The notes below the pieces were generated by a model. The model was not told where the DNA came from and did not search any database. It saw only the letters and a program-made list of their open reading frames with translations. A stretch of DNA of 62,856 nt from Anaerolineaceae bacterium (lineage in GTDB: Bacteria > Chloroflexota > Anaerolineae > Anaerolineales > Anaerolineaceae), in NCBI GenBank assembly GCA_020845515.1, contig JADLFQ010000047.1, forward strand, positions 1-62,856, in the 5' to 3' direction. Positions 43,439 through 51,820 of the stretch are shown piece by piece. How positions within the stretch are numbered: the first letter of the stretch is position 1; every line of letters begins with the position of its first letter. The position numbers and the translations under genes were made by a program.

Positions 43439-43834
43439 TTGCCGCCGCTGCGCAAATTTGCTTGGACAGGTTTCCTCCTTGCCTTGATCGGATGGGGCGG
43501 AGTCTTCGCCGTTATCTTTTTGATGCTGCCAACGCTTGGGCCGCGCTGGCTGTTTTACTTTCTCCTTACAATGGCTTTGGTCGGTACCGTCCTCCCTTTA
43601 ATTGCTTACTTGCACAAACGCTTTCCCAGCGAAACGCCAGCATCGGGCGGAGTAATCTTGCGGCAGGCGATCTGGATTGGGATTTATGGAGATTTAATAG
43701 TTTGGCTGCTTCCTGGAGAGGTTTTAAATTTCGCGCTGGCTTTGTTTTTGGCGGCGGGATTTGGATTGGTTGAATTTTTAATAAGGTTAAGGGAACGAAG
43801 CCAGTGGCAACCCAGAGACCTTCAGGATGAATGA
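43439..43834 (+). CDS. Small membrane protein upstream of selA
   Basis: A 131-residue protein with four hydrophobic helices and a basic, soluble C-terminus. TTG start with AAGGAG ten bases upstream. It overlaps the selA start by 8 bases, so the two are translationally coupled. I do not recognise a family; the arrangement resembles small membrane proteins found in many Chloroflexota operons. No link to selenium can be claimed beyond position. Confidence 0.6.
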   Translation: MPPLRKFAWTGFLLALIGWGGVFAVIFLMLPTLGPRWLFYFLLTMALVGTVLPLIAYLHKRFPSETPASGGVILRQAIWIGIYGDLIVWLLPGEVLNFALALFLAAGFGLVEFLIRLRERSQWQPRDLQDE

Positions 43835-45185
43835 GCTTTCTTCCTTACCGTCCATTGAACAATTATTGCAAACGCGAACAGCGGCAGAACTCATCGCCGC
43901 TTTTGGCCGCCCACTCACACTGGATGCCATCCGATCAGTATTGAGCAATATACGCTCAAATTATCAGGAACAAGGCACAATCCCTCTACGAGGAGCTATC
44001 CTTGAACTGGCGCATGAACAGCTTAAAGACTGGGCGTCCCTAACACTCCTGCCTATTATTAATGCCACTGGTGTGGTTTTACATACCAACCTTGGGCGCG
44101 CCCCCTTGAGCAAGGCTGCGTTGCAGGCTATTGCCAGTGTGAGCGGCAGTTATTCCACTCTGGAATATGATCTGGATCGTGGAAATCGAGGCTCAAGGAG
44201 TGTTCACGCTGAAGCGCTCATAAAGCGTATTACCGGAGCTGAAGCCGGCTTTGTTGTCAATAACAACGCGGGAGCTATTTTGCTTATTCTTTCCGCACTA
44301 GCAAGGCATAAGAAAGTGATTATTTCCCGTACGCAGCTTGTGGAAATTGGCGATGGGTTTCGGATACCGGAAGTAATGAGGCAATCGGGCGCAAAATTGG
44401 TAGAGGTGGGGGCTACGAACCGGGTGAACCTGGTGGATTACAAGGAAGCCTTACAAAACCAAGCTGCTTTGGTTTTGCACGCGCATCAATCGAATTTTAA
44501 AATCATCGGTTTCACCAGCGAACCTCCCATCAGTGAGATTATCTTGATGGCCCATGCGCATAAGACCTGGTTTGTGGATGATCTGGGTTCCGGAGCTTTG
44601 CTCGATACGGCGCGTTTTGGTCTATCCCACGAACCAAGTATACAAGAGTCATTGGCGGCTGGGGCAGATTTGGTCTGTTTTTCTGGTGATAAGTTGGTTG
44701 GGGGGCCGCAGGCTGGCATTCTCGCGGGACGTGCAGATTTGATTGCAAAGATCAAAAGGCACCCAATCGCCAGGACTGTGAGGGCTGATAAATTATGCCT
44801 GGCTGCACTTTCGGCGACCTTAATGCATTACTTAAAAGATGAGGCGGAACGAGAGATCCCTATCTGGCAAATGATTGCCAAGACTCCCCGGGAAATTGAA
44901 ATTCATGCCCGGCACTGGCAAGAAAATCTGGGAGTTGGCGAAATCATACCGGGTTTTTCGACGGTAGGCGGGGGGAGTTTACCGGGCGATACATTATCAA
45001 CTTACCTGCTGGCATTAAAAGTTCAGCAGCCAAACCGTTTTTTGAAGCGCCTGCGTTTGGCAAACCCTCCGATTATCGCTCGGGTGCAGGATGACCGCGT
45101 GGTGCTGGATCCACGCACGCTCTTGCCAGATCAAGATGGGGCGTTTCTGGTGGGTGTAAAAAATGCCTTAAAGGGCATCGCATAA
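43827..45185 (+). CDS. selA: L-seryl-tRNA(Sec) selenium transferase
   Basis: A 452-residue PLP enzyme that converts Ser-tRNA(Sec) to Sec-tRNA(Sec) with selenophosphate. SelA features: INATGVVLHTNLGRAPLS near residues 78-96, YDLDRGNRGSR near 114-124, NNNAGAILL near 145, and the PLP lysine K289 in CFSGDKLVGGPQAG. Length and end-to-end motifs match bacterial SelA. No selB, selD or selC (tRNA-Sec) is in the window, so they lie elsewhere. Its presence supports real Sec decoding of the TGA in the DsbA-like gene at 17 kb. An M24 peptidase gene follows 22 bases later. Confidence 0.95.
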   Translation: MNELSSLPSIEQLLQTRTAAELIAAFGRPLTLDAIRSVLSNIRSNYQEQGTIPLRGAILELAHEQLKDWASLTLLPIINATGVVLHTNLGRAPLSKAALQAIASVSGSYSTLEYDLDRGNRGSRSVHAEALIKRITGAEAGFVVNNNAGAILLILSALARHKKVIISRTQLVEIGDGFRIPEVMRQSGAKLVEVGATNRVNLVDYKEALQNQAALVLHAHQSNFKIIGFTSEPPISEIILMAHAHKTWFVDDLGSGALLDTARFGLSHEPSIQESLAAGADLVCFSGDKLVGGPQAGILAGRADLIAKIKRHPIARTVRADKLCLAALSATLMHYLKDEAEREIPIWQMIAKTPREIEIHARHWQENLGVGEIIPGFSTVGGGSLPGDTLSTYLLALKVQQPNRFLKRLRLANPPIIARVQDDRVVLDPRTLLPDQDGAFLVGVKNALKGIA

Positions 45186-45207
45186 AACGTATTGAGGATT
45201 CTCGGAT

Positions 45208-46446
45208 ATGAAAAAAGAGCTAGATTCATTGATGCAGGAATATGAGATGGATGCACTCCTTGTTACCGGAGCGGGAGATCACAATTCCGCAATGGTATAT
45301 TTTACAGGTGGAGCGCACCTTACTCAGGCCGATCTTATTAAGCCTCGCGGCCAAACCGCTGTGCTGTTCCATGGCTCTATGGAGCGCGATGAAGCCGCGA
45401 AAACCGGCTTAAATACCCGCAGCTATTTGGATTATCCGGTGAAGGATTTTATCAAAGAAGCAGATGGGGAACCCTCTTTAGCCATGGCGTTCCGCTACCG
45501 AAAAATGCTTCGAGATACAGGCATAACCTCTGGACGGATTGCCCTTTATGGAAAAATTGATTTGGGAAAAGGCTATGGATTTTTCTCGAAGTTACAAGAA
45601 ATCATGCCGGAAATCACCCTGATTGGCTATCAGGAGAACGATTTATTGTTGCGCGCGATGCTGACGAAAGATGATATGGAATTGGAAAGAATTCGCAAAA
45701 TGGGGGAGATTACCACAAAGGTGGTTGGTATGACTGCGGACTTTTTGTCTAATTTGGAATCAAAGGATGATTTTTTAGTGGACAGCACAGGTGCCCCGGT
45801 GACAATTGGTGCTGTCAGGCGACGCATTAACCTTTGGCTGGCTGAGAATGGCGCCGAAAATCCAGAAGGAACGATATTCGCAATGGGGCGTGATGCCGGA
45901 TTCCCGCATAGCAGCGGGAATGATCTGGATTTTCTCCGATTGGGACAACCGATTGTCTTCGATATTTTTCCATGCGAAGAAGGCGGTGGTTATTACTATG
46001 ACATGACCCGGACCTGGTGCTTGGGTTATGCCCCGGATTCTGTTTTGAAGGTGTATGAAGAGGTAAAGATGGTATACGATCAAATTGTTTCTGAACTTCG
46101 AACAGGTGCACGTTTTTCGAATTACCAACAGAGAACCTGTGAGTTGTTTGAGGCGCTAGGGCACCCTTCGGTAATGAGCGATCCAAAGACCGAGGTGGGC
46201 TATACCCATTCGATTGGGCATGGAGTGGGCTTAAATATTCATGAACGACCTTCAAGCGGGCTGAACAGCAACGAGGCGGATATCCTTGCCCCGGGTTCTG
46301 TGATTACGATTGAACCCGGCCTTTATTATCCTGACCAGGGCATTGGAATTCGGTTGGAGAATACGCTGGCCGTTGAAGAAAAGAACTTCCGTGTTCTGGC
46401 AGATTATCCTATGGACCTGGTTATACCCGTTCGATATCAAAGGTGA
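45208..46446 (+). CDS. M24-family metallopeptidase (Xaa-Pro aminopeptidase-like)
   Basis: A 412-residue pita-bread-fold peptidase. The five metal ligands can be placed: D252 in VFDIFP, D265 in YYYDMTRTW, H338 in SIGHGVGLNIHE, E369 in TIEPGLY and E384 in IRLENT. The N-terminal ~150 residues form the creatinase/prolidase-like domain. It probably removes N-terminal residues before Pro or splits X-Pro dipeptides. It sits in the selA-tsaD transcript with very short gaps. Confidence 0.88.
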   Translation: MKKELDSLMQEYEMDALLVTGAGDHNSAMVYFTGGAHLTQADLIKPRGQTAVLFHGSMERDEAAKTGLNTRSYLDYPVKDFIKEADGEPSLAMAFRYRKMLRDTGITSGRIALYGKIDLGKGYGFFSKLQEIMPEITLIGYQENDLLLRAMLTKDDMELERIRKMGEITTKVVGMTADFLSNLESKDDFLVDSTGAPVTIGAVRRRINLWLAENGAENPEGTIFAMGRDAGFPHSSGNDLDFLRLGQPIVFDIFPCEEGGGYYYDMTRTWCLGYAPDSVLKVYEEVKMVYDQIVSELRTGARFSNYQQRTCELFEALGHPSVMSDPKTEVGYTHSIGHGVGLNIHERPSSGLNSNEADILAPGSVITIEPGLYYPDQGIGIRLENTLAVEEKNFRVLADYPMDLVIPVRYQR

Positions 46447-47495
46447 TGGAACCAATGGGCGAAGATGTACTCTACCCTCCCGCTCGAATTTTGGGAATTG
46501 AAAGCTCGTGCGATGAAACTGCTGCCGCGGTTGTAGAAAATGGGCGTGTGCAGTTGGCGAGTGTGATCGCTTCTCAAATTGATTTGCATGCCCAGTATGG
46601 CGGCGTGTTCCCCGAAGTGGCTTCCCGGCAACATATTCTGTCTATTTATCCGGTTGTTGAGCAGGCGCTTTATCAGGCTCATCTTACCTTAAATGACGTA
46701 GATGCCATAGCCGTAACTCGCGGACCGGGTCTGGCGGGGTCATTGGTGGTAGGGATGAATATGGCAAAAGGGCTTTCTTTGGCAGCCGATTTGCCGCTTA
46801 TAGGGGTGAACCATCTGGAGGGGCATATTTATTCCGCCTGGGTTTATCCTGGTGATTTTACAGAACCTCCACCGGAACCGAAATTCCCATTGCTGGCGCT
46901 TTTGGTTTCGGGGGGGCATACAGAACTGAACCTTGTGCATGGACATTTGAATTACCAGCGCCTGGGAGGCACACTGGATGATGCTGTTGGTGAGGCCTTT
47001 GATAAAGTCGCACGCCTTTTGAACCTTTCTTATCCTGGCGGACCGGCAATTCAACAGGCTGCGCTGGAGGGTAATGCGGAAGCTTTTAATTTTCCTCGAG
47101 CGCGGCTCGAAGGTACCTGGAATTTCTCGTTCAGTGGCTTAAAAACAGCCGTCCTCCGGGTGGTGCGGGAATTTGAAGAGAGGAAAAAGCCTTTACCAAC
47201 GGAAGACCTGGCGGCTAGCTTTCAAGCTGCGGTGGTTGATACCTTAACTACAAAAACATTGCAGGCTGCCAGGACTTTTGCTGTGGAAAATATTCTCGTA
47301 GCGGGGGGTGTTTCGGCGAACCGGGCACTGAGAACTTCTTTTCTCTCTCAATCGGAATTTAATGTCAACATTCCTTCGTTAACGTATTGCACAGATAACG
47401 CGGTGATGATTGCCTCGGCTGGTTATTTCCGTTACGTTGGGGGGCAACGAGATTCGTTAGACCTGGACGTCCTTCCCAATTGGCCGCTTTCCTGA
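46446..47495 (+). CDS. tsaD: tRNA N6-threonylcarbamoyladenosine synthase subunit TsaD
   Basis: A 349-residue ASKHA-fold protein, formerly Gcp/YgjD. ILGIESSCDETAAAVV opens the protein; the metal site is the HLEGHIYSAW pair of His near 121-125; LVSGGHTEL and GGTLDDAVGEAFDKVAR follow, and the last motif is VAGGVSANRALR. With TsaB, TsaE and TsaC it makes t6A at position 37 of ANN-reading tRNAs. The ATG overlaps the peptidase TGA (TGATG); a GTG three bases earlier is possible. Confidence 0.95.
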   Translation: MEPMGEDVLYPPARILGIESSCDETAAAVVENGRVQLASVIASQIDLHAQYGGVFPEVASRQHILSIYPVVEQALYQAHLTLNDVDAIAVTRGPGLAGSLVVGMNMAKGLSLAADLPLIGVNHLEGHIYSAWVYPGDFTEPPPEPKFPLLALLVSGGHTELNLVHGHLNYQRLGGTLDDAVGEAFDKVARLLNLSYPGGPAIQQAALEGNAEAFNFPRARLEGTWNFSFSGLKTAVLRVVREFEERKKPLPTEDLAASFQAAVVDTLTTKTLQAARTFAVENILVAGGVSANRALRTSFLSQSEFNVNIPSLTYCTDNAVMIASAGYFRYVGGQRDSLDLDVLPNWPLS

Positions 47496-47505
47496 ATCCC
47501 ATGGA

Positions 47506-48144
47506 TTGGAGTTTGTAACTTTGAGATCTTTTTCACATTGGAGCCCGCGATACTTACTTAACCGAAGTATCGAAAAGATCTACCGGTTTTCCAACCCGAA
47601 TTTACCTTGGCTGACCCCTCAAGCGAACTCAATCCTTGCGACCTGGCTTCTGCCGCAAGATCGAGGTTTGGAGTTTGGTTCGGGGCGCAGCACGCTCTGG
47701 TTTTGCCAAAGAATCGCCTGCCTTTTCAGTGTGGAGCACGACGCGGAATGGTACAAGATTGTAACGGAAAAGCTTGGAGCGCTCAAAATTGATAACGTTG
47801 CTTACCACCTAGTCTCAAAGGATGAGAAGGGAATTGCCCACCCGGCGTATGTGGAGGTTGCCGAGCATCTCGAGGAAGAGAGTCTGGATTTTGTGTTGGT
47901 GGATGGAATTTTTCGGGACGATTGCACTGCTTTAGCCATGCGCAAATTGCGCCCGGGCGGTTTGTTGGTCATTGACAACGCTAACCATTACCTTCCTAGT
48001 AACTCGATCTCCCCAAATTCTATTCCGCTCGAGCATACGCCTGCATCGCCAGTTTGGGCGAGTGTTTATATGACTCTGAAAACCTGGCGTTTAATCTGGA
48101 CAGGCAATGGTGTCAGCGACACAGCATTCTTTTTTAAGCCATGA
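47506..48144 (+). CDS. Class I SAM-dependent methyltransferase-like protein
   Basis: A ~210-residue protein. Residues 45-75 contain a motif I-like GLEFGSGRSTLWF and an acidic CLFSVEHDAEWY strand; FVLVDGIFRDD and LRPGGLLVIDNANHY are typical later methyltransferase motifs. The substrate is unknown. The frame opens with TTG 47506; a second TTG at 47521 has a GGAG site at better distance (9 bases) and may be the true start. It follows tsaD by 10-25 bases in the same transcript. Confidence 0.72.
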   Translation: MEFVTLRSFSHWSPRYLLNRSIEKIYRFSNPNLPWLTPQANSILATWLLPQDRGLEFGSGRSTLWFCQRIACLFSVEHDAEWYKIVTEKLGALKIDNVAYHLVSKDEKGIAHPAYVEVAEHLEEESLDFVLVDGIFRDDCTALAMRKLRPGGLLVIDNANHYLPSNSISPNSIPLEHTPASPVWASVYMTLKTWRLIWTGNGVSDTAFFFKP

Positions 48145-48197
48145 AATTCCTGGCCTTTACGTCTAATTTGTAACTATTTATCAACCCGTGAATCTAA

Positions 48198-48809
48198 ATG
48201 ATGAGCGAAATTAAAACACACGTGGATGAACCATCGCTGGAATTATTGAGAAATGGTGACAAAGCAGAGTTTGCTAAACTGGTTGATATGTATTCTGGCA
48301 AGATCTACCGCCTTGTTCTTCGAATATTGGGGAACCAACGGGATGCGGAAGATGTACTTCAAGAGACTTTTCTCAATGCCTACCGCTCTATTGCCCGATT
48401 TGAGGGTCGTTCCAGCATTTCCACCTGGTTATATCGGATTGCGACGAATGAAGCTTTGATGGCTATCCGTAAGCAGAAACCTCAGGTCTCTCTTGATGTG
48501 GAGGGGGAGAACGATCGCGGGGATGCAATCAATAAACCATACCACTTTGCAGATTGGTGCTGCTTGCCGGAAAATGATTTGCAATCTGCTGAGGTGAAGT
48601 CGCAGATGAGAGATGCAATCCAACGTCTATCGCCAGCCCTGCAAACCGTTTTTATATTGCGGGATATCGAGGGATTTTCGGTTAAAAAAACCGCAGAGAT
48701 TTTGGAGACCAACGAGGGTGTGGTAAAAACGAGATTGCTGCGTGCCCGACTGCGGTTGAGAGAAGATCTTTCGGAATATTTCGGGAAAAACCTTGGAGAA
48801 GTTTCATGA
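48198..48809 (+). CDS. ECF-type RNA polymerase sigma factor
   Basis: A 203-residue sigma-70 family protein with only regions 2 and 4. Region 2 holds RILGNQRDAEDVLQETFLNAY and STWLYRIATNEAL; region 4 (residues ~140-190) holds LQTVFILRDIEGFSVKKTAEIL and EGVVKTRLLRARLRLRE. It reprograms RNA polymerase toward stress promoters. The stop overlaps the start of the anti-sigma gene by 4 bases, the standard pairing. TTTGTAAC, with the AAC typical of ECF -35 boxes, lies 24-31 bases before its start and may be an autoregulated promoter. Confidence 0.93.
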   Translation: MMSEIKTHVDEPSLELLRNGDKAEFAKLVDMYSGKIYRLVLRILGNQRDAEDVLQETFLNAYRSIARFEGRSSISTWLYRIATNEALMAIRKQKPQVSLDVEGENDRGDAINKPYHFADWCCLPENDLQSAEVKSQMRDAIQRLSPALQTVFILRDIEGFSVKKTAEILETNEGVVKTRLLRARLRLREDLSEYFGKNLGEVS

Positions 48810-49063
48810 TGATAAAACACTTAAATTGTCATGACTTGCTATCCAGCCTTTCAGATTATATTGATGGGGACCTGAACGCTGATCTGTGCAAAGAATTGGA
48901 GCAGCATCTCTATGAATGCCCGAACTGTCGGATTGTAGTAGATACGCTGAAAAAGACAGTGGAACTTTATCAGCATGAAGAGGAAGATGCAACCCTGCCG
49001 GATGATGTGCGGATGCGTTTATTTTACCGCCTGAATTTGCAGAATTTTCTGAAACACGATTAA
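48806..49063 (+). CDS. Zinc-binding anti-sigma factor (ZAS, zf-HC2)
   Basis: An 85-residue soluble protein with the HxxxCxxC zinc motif: H34, C38, C41, plus an upstream C28 or the C8/H9 pair that could provide the fourth ligand. No transmembrane helix follows, unlike membrane-anchored anti-sigmas. ZAS proteins of the RsrA type hold their sigma factor until thiols oxidise and zinc is lost. That mode fits the two redox genes immediately downstream, but the sensing role is inference. Confidence 0.87.
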   Translation: MMIKHLNCHDLLSSLSDYIDGDLNADLCKELEQHLYECPNCRIVVDTLKKTVELYQHEEEDATLPDDVRMRLFYRLNLQNFLKHD

Positions 49064-49153
49064 ATAGCTTTGTAACCTTTGGGGAAAGAACAGCATTTAA
49101 CTCGCTTGTGTTATATTGATAAATGTGATATAGAATAGGTGATTGGAGAAACT

Positions 49154-49837
49154 ATGGGAAAACTCCTGGACGAACAAACTGCTCAACGGGTGAAGAAAGT
49201 TTTTGAAGCACTAAACCACGAGGTTGCACTTCTTCTTTTTGGCAGTGAGTCTCAAAATTGTATGTACTGCGAGGATGTCAAACAGTTGGTCGGTGAGGTC
49301 ACTTCCCTTTCTGACAAGCTTCACCTGGAATATTACGACCTGGAAAAACACCCTGAAGAAGCCAGGAAATATCATGTGGAAAATGCACCGAGTTTTGTTG
49401 TGGCGGCATATCACAATGGAGAAATTACAGATTACGGAATCCGATATCTTGGTATCCCCGCGGGACATGAGTTCACATCTTTGATACGCGATATCCTTAT
49501 GGTATCATCGGGCGATTCTGGGTTGCAGCCTGAAACACGCGAATTTCTAGCGGGTGTAAAAACGCCGTTACTTTTACAGGTTTTTGTAACCCCAACATGC
49601 CCTTACTGCCCGCAGGCGGTTACGCTTGCTCATCAAATCGCGATGGGCAGCCCTTGGATTGAGGCGGAGATGGTTGAGGCAATGGAATTTCCCGAACTCT
49701 CGGCCAAGTATGGTGTTAGCGGGGTTCCGCATACAGTAATCAATGGGGGAGATGCTGAATTGGTTGGGGCTGCGCCTGAACAGCACCTTGTAGAGAAAAT
49801 TCGGGAGGCCATCAATTTAAAAGGAGAGAAGAATTAG
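49154..49837 (+). CDS. Two-domain thioredoxin/glutaredoxin-like protein disulfide oxidoreductase
   Basis: A 227-residue protein with two thioredoxin folds, as in archaeal-type PDO. The first domain has ESQNCMYCED (CMYC, ~31-39) and the second TPTCPYCPQ (CPYC, ~150-153); the second also has a cis-Pro loop GVPHTV. It would reduce or shuffle disulfides using electrons from a thioredoxin reductase not in the window. ATG 49154 with a GGAG site is preferred to GTG 49139. It is 91 bases downstream of the anti-sigma gene and 1 base before the OsmC gene. Confidence 0.88.
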   Translation: MGKLLDEQTAQRVKKVFEALNHEVALLLFGSESQNCMYCEDVKQLVGEVTSLSDKLHLEYYDLEKHPEEARKYHVENAPSFVVAAYHNGEITDYGIRYLGIPAGHEFTSLIRDILMVSSGDSGLQPETREFLAGVKTPLLLQVFVTPTCPYCPQAVTLAHQIAMGSPWIEAEMVEAMEFPELSAKYGVSGVPHTVINGGDAELVGAAPEQHLVEKIREAINLKGEKN

Positions 49838-49838
49838 C

Positions 49839-50255
49839 ATGGAAGCAAAAGCTACCTGGGTTAGCAAGATGAGTTTTGAGGGAACTGTAGAGAGCGGATT
49901 CAAGTTGCCGCTAGGGGCGAGTAAGCTTGTAGGGGGGGATGAAGACGGATTTCGTCCGATGGAACTACTGTTGATCGGATTGGCGGGGTGCACAGGGATG
50001 GACGTAATCTCCATCCTTACGAAAAAGCGCCAGGATGTGACTGCTTTTGAGGTCAAAGTGGATGCGGAGCGGGCGGAGGATCGTCCCAAGGTATTTACAA
50101 AGATCGTGGTGGAATACATCCTCACCGGACATATGCTTGACCCCGAAGCTGTTGATCGTGCGATTGAGCTTTCGGCAACCAAGTACTGTTCGGCGCATGC
50201 AATGTTGGGGAAAACTGCTTCAATAGAAATCAAAAAAACAATTTTAAAAGCTTAA
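49839..50255 (+). CDS. OsmC-family protein
   Basis: A 138-residue OsmC relative. Redox Cys are in GLAGCTGMDV (~51) and KYCSAHAML (~118). KLPLGASKLVGGDEDGFRPMELLL is family-typical, here given as separate parts. It probably reduces hydroperoxides. It follows the disulfide oxidoreductase gene by 1 base with a GGAGAG site, so a shared redox role is likely. It is of a different subgroup from the OsmC at 17257. Confidence 0.87.
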   Translation: MEAKATWVSKMSFEGTVESGFKLPLGASKLVGGDEDGFRPMELLLIGLAGCTGMDVISILTKKRQDVTAFEVKVDAERAEDRPKVFTKIVVEYILTGHMLDPEAVDRAIELSATKYCSAHAMLGKTASIEIKKTILKA

Positions 50256-50269
50256 TATTCCCGAGAAGC

Positions 50270-51802
50270 TTATTGAGAGATCTTCAAACCACCGGATTGG
50301 ATTTGGCTGGCCCGGTCTGAGCAGACACAAGCATGAATGCTGTGACTGAACCGCGTCATCGTGCCCTCATAAGGAGTGTTTCCGCTTGCAGCAATCCATC
50401 CTTCCAGATTGAAAGCCAATGGCCCTGATGCCGTGATCCATTCTCCGTTGTATTTTCTGGCAATGTGAACATGCGTCCCGGTAGAGATGCCGCCTTCACA
50501 TGAAGGATGCCCGATCGGGTCGCCTGCTTTCAACCTGGCACCTACCGGAGGAATGCTCTCTGTGGATAAATGGAGATGAAAGAGCACCCAGCCGGTGCGT
50601 TCATTGCCATCCCCGTCCAGATCAAGTTCTGCAATCGCGGTAGACTTACGAGCAATTACCCCATTAGCAACGGCAGTTGCCCATTCTTCTGTTGCATTAC
50701 AGCCCCCCACAACGGCCGGCGGCGCGAAATCCAGGGCGGAAAATGGTTCGCCGGTCCCCCAACCAGTGTGCGGTCCGCCCGTAAATGCCCAGGATTTCCC
50801 TAGTTCGAAAGGAAAATTCATGGCAGGCTGTTTAAGGTTTCCCGGTATATGGGGTGGAATATCTTCCGGCATGACGCCAAACAGGGACTCATAAACCGCT
50901 TTGAATCCCTGGCTGTGAATCGTTTGCTGGTATTGATCGCCGGACATGGTCTGTGCGAAATAGTGATGCAAAGCGACAGTTGCTGCGTTCTGCCAGGGAT
51001 CGAGGCGTTCCAATGAGCCGTCGGCCAGTTCAAAGGAGGTTAATTTTCCTGTTCTCCAGCCGTAATAGCCATTGTTAAGGATATTGGCTGCCCAAGTGAG
51101 CTGACGATAGAGCCCCTGGTGGGCATAATGCTGGTATCCGAGCGGATACTCCTCCCCTGCTTTGGTAGAGTCCAGACTGCTCAGCGCCCCGGTTTGAAAT
51201 TCGACCAATGCCAGGAGCACACGCGGGCTGATGCTGAAGTTGCTTGCCAGGTGGTTAATCAGCGCTCCGCCTTTTAGGGTGCCCGCGGAGGTGTAAAATT
51301 CGTAATTTTTGAACCATCCAGGGCTTTTCAGGACGAAGGCAACCGCGTCAAAATCGGATTGCGCTGGCCCGTTCACAAAGAGGCTGTCCGGCAGAATCTG
51401 GTAGGGGCTGCCCCATAAAGCCTGGTAATAAATCGGAATGTTCATTGGAAGGCCAGGCGGGAGGGTGGTTACATCTGCCGGGATAATTGGGTTTGCTTTA
51501 AAAATTTCCTTTTCGGTCGTATTGAAATGTGCGGCAAGGGCGGGAATGGTATCCCCGGGTTGGGCTTCATACGTAACCAACTCACCTGGCTGATAAATGG
51601 GCCGGGTGGGAAGCGGGGTGGGGCTTACAACAGTTGACCGCTCTTCCTGCTGAGGAATTGCTGTAGGGGAGACCTCTCCAACAGGTGTTGACGGTGTGCA
51701 GCTTGAGAACGCCACTCCCAAGAGGCAGGACACTATCTTAACGACAGCCCTTAAGGAAAGCGTATGGATGGTTGCTTTATTTCTGACTGGATAAAATGGC
51801 AT
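50270..51802 (-). CDS. LysM/M23-type lipoprotein, copy 3
   Basis: A 510-residue lipoprotein: signal peptide with lipobox AFSSC (C35), Pro/Thr-rich linker, a LysM repeat (AQPGDTIPALAAHFN near 100), a middle domain of ~190 residues shared by all three copies (LALVEFQTGAL, YPLGYQHYAHQGLYRQLTWAAN), and a C-terminal M23-like peptidase. M23 metal residues: GGPHTGWGTGEPFSALDF (His, Asp) and a terminal HVHIARKYNGEW (HxH), with LFHLHLS in between. It would cut peptidoglycan cross-bridges at the cell surface. It is 18 bases downstream of copy 2. Confidence 0.85.
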   Translation of the reverse strand: MPFYPVRNKATIHTLSLRAVVKIVSCLLGVAFSSCTPSTPVGEVSPTAIPQQEERSTVVSPTPLPTRPIYQPGELVTYEAQPGDTIPALAAHFNTTEKEIFKANPIIPADVTTLPPGLPMNIPIYYQALWGSPYQILPDSLFVNGPAQSDFDAVAFVLKSPGWFKNYEFYTSAGTLKGGALINHLASNFSISPRVLLALVEFQTGALSSLDSTKAGEEYPLGYQHYAHQGLYRQLTWAANILNNGYYGWRTGKLTSFELADGSLERLDPWQNAATVALHHYFAQTMSGDQYQQTIHSQGFKAVYESLFGVMPEDIPPHIPGNLKQPAMNFPFELGKSWAFTGGPHTGWGTGEPFSALDFAPPAVVGGCNATEEWATAVANGVIARKSTAIAELDLDGDGNERTGWVLFHLHLSTESIPPVGARLKAGDPIGHPSCEGGISTGTHVHIARKYNGEWITASGPLAFNLEGWIAASGNTPYEGTMTRFSHSIHACVCSDRASQIQSGGLKISQ

Positions 51803-51820
51803 GAAAAATCCAAATGCCGG

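Noticed and set aside
47506..47521. TTTGTAAC at 47512-47519 as a promoter of the methyltransferase gene
   Set aside because: It lies inside or just before the start codon region and only bases from the TTG at 47521, too close to drive that gene. It is mentioned only as a third copy of the box.
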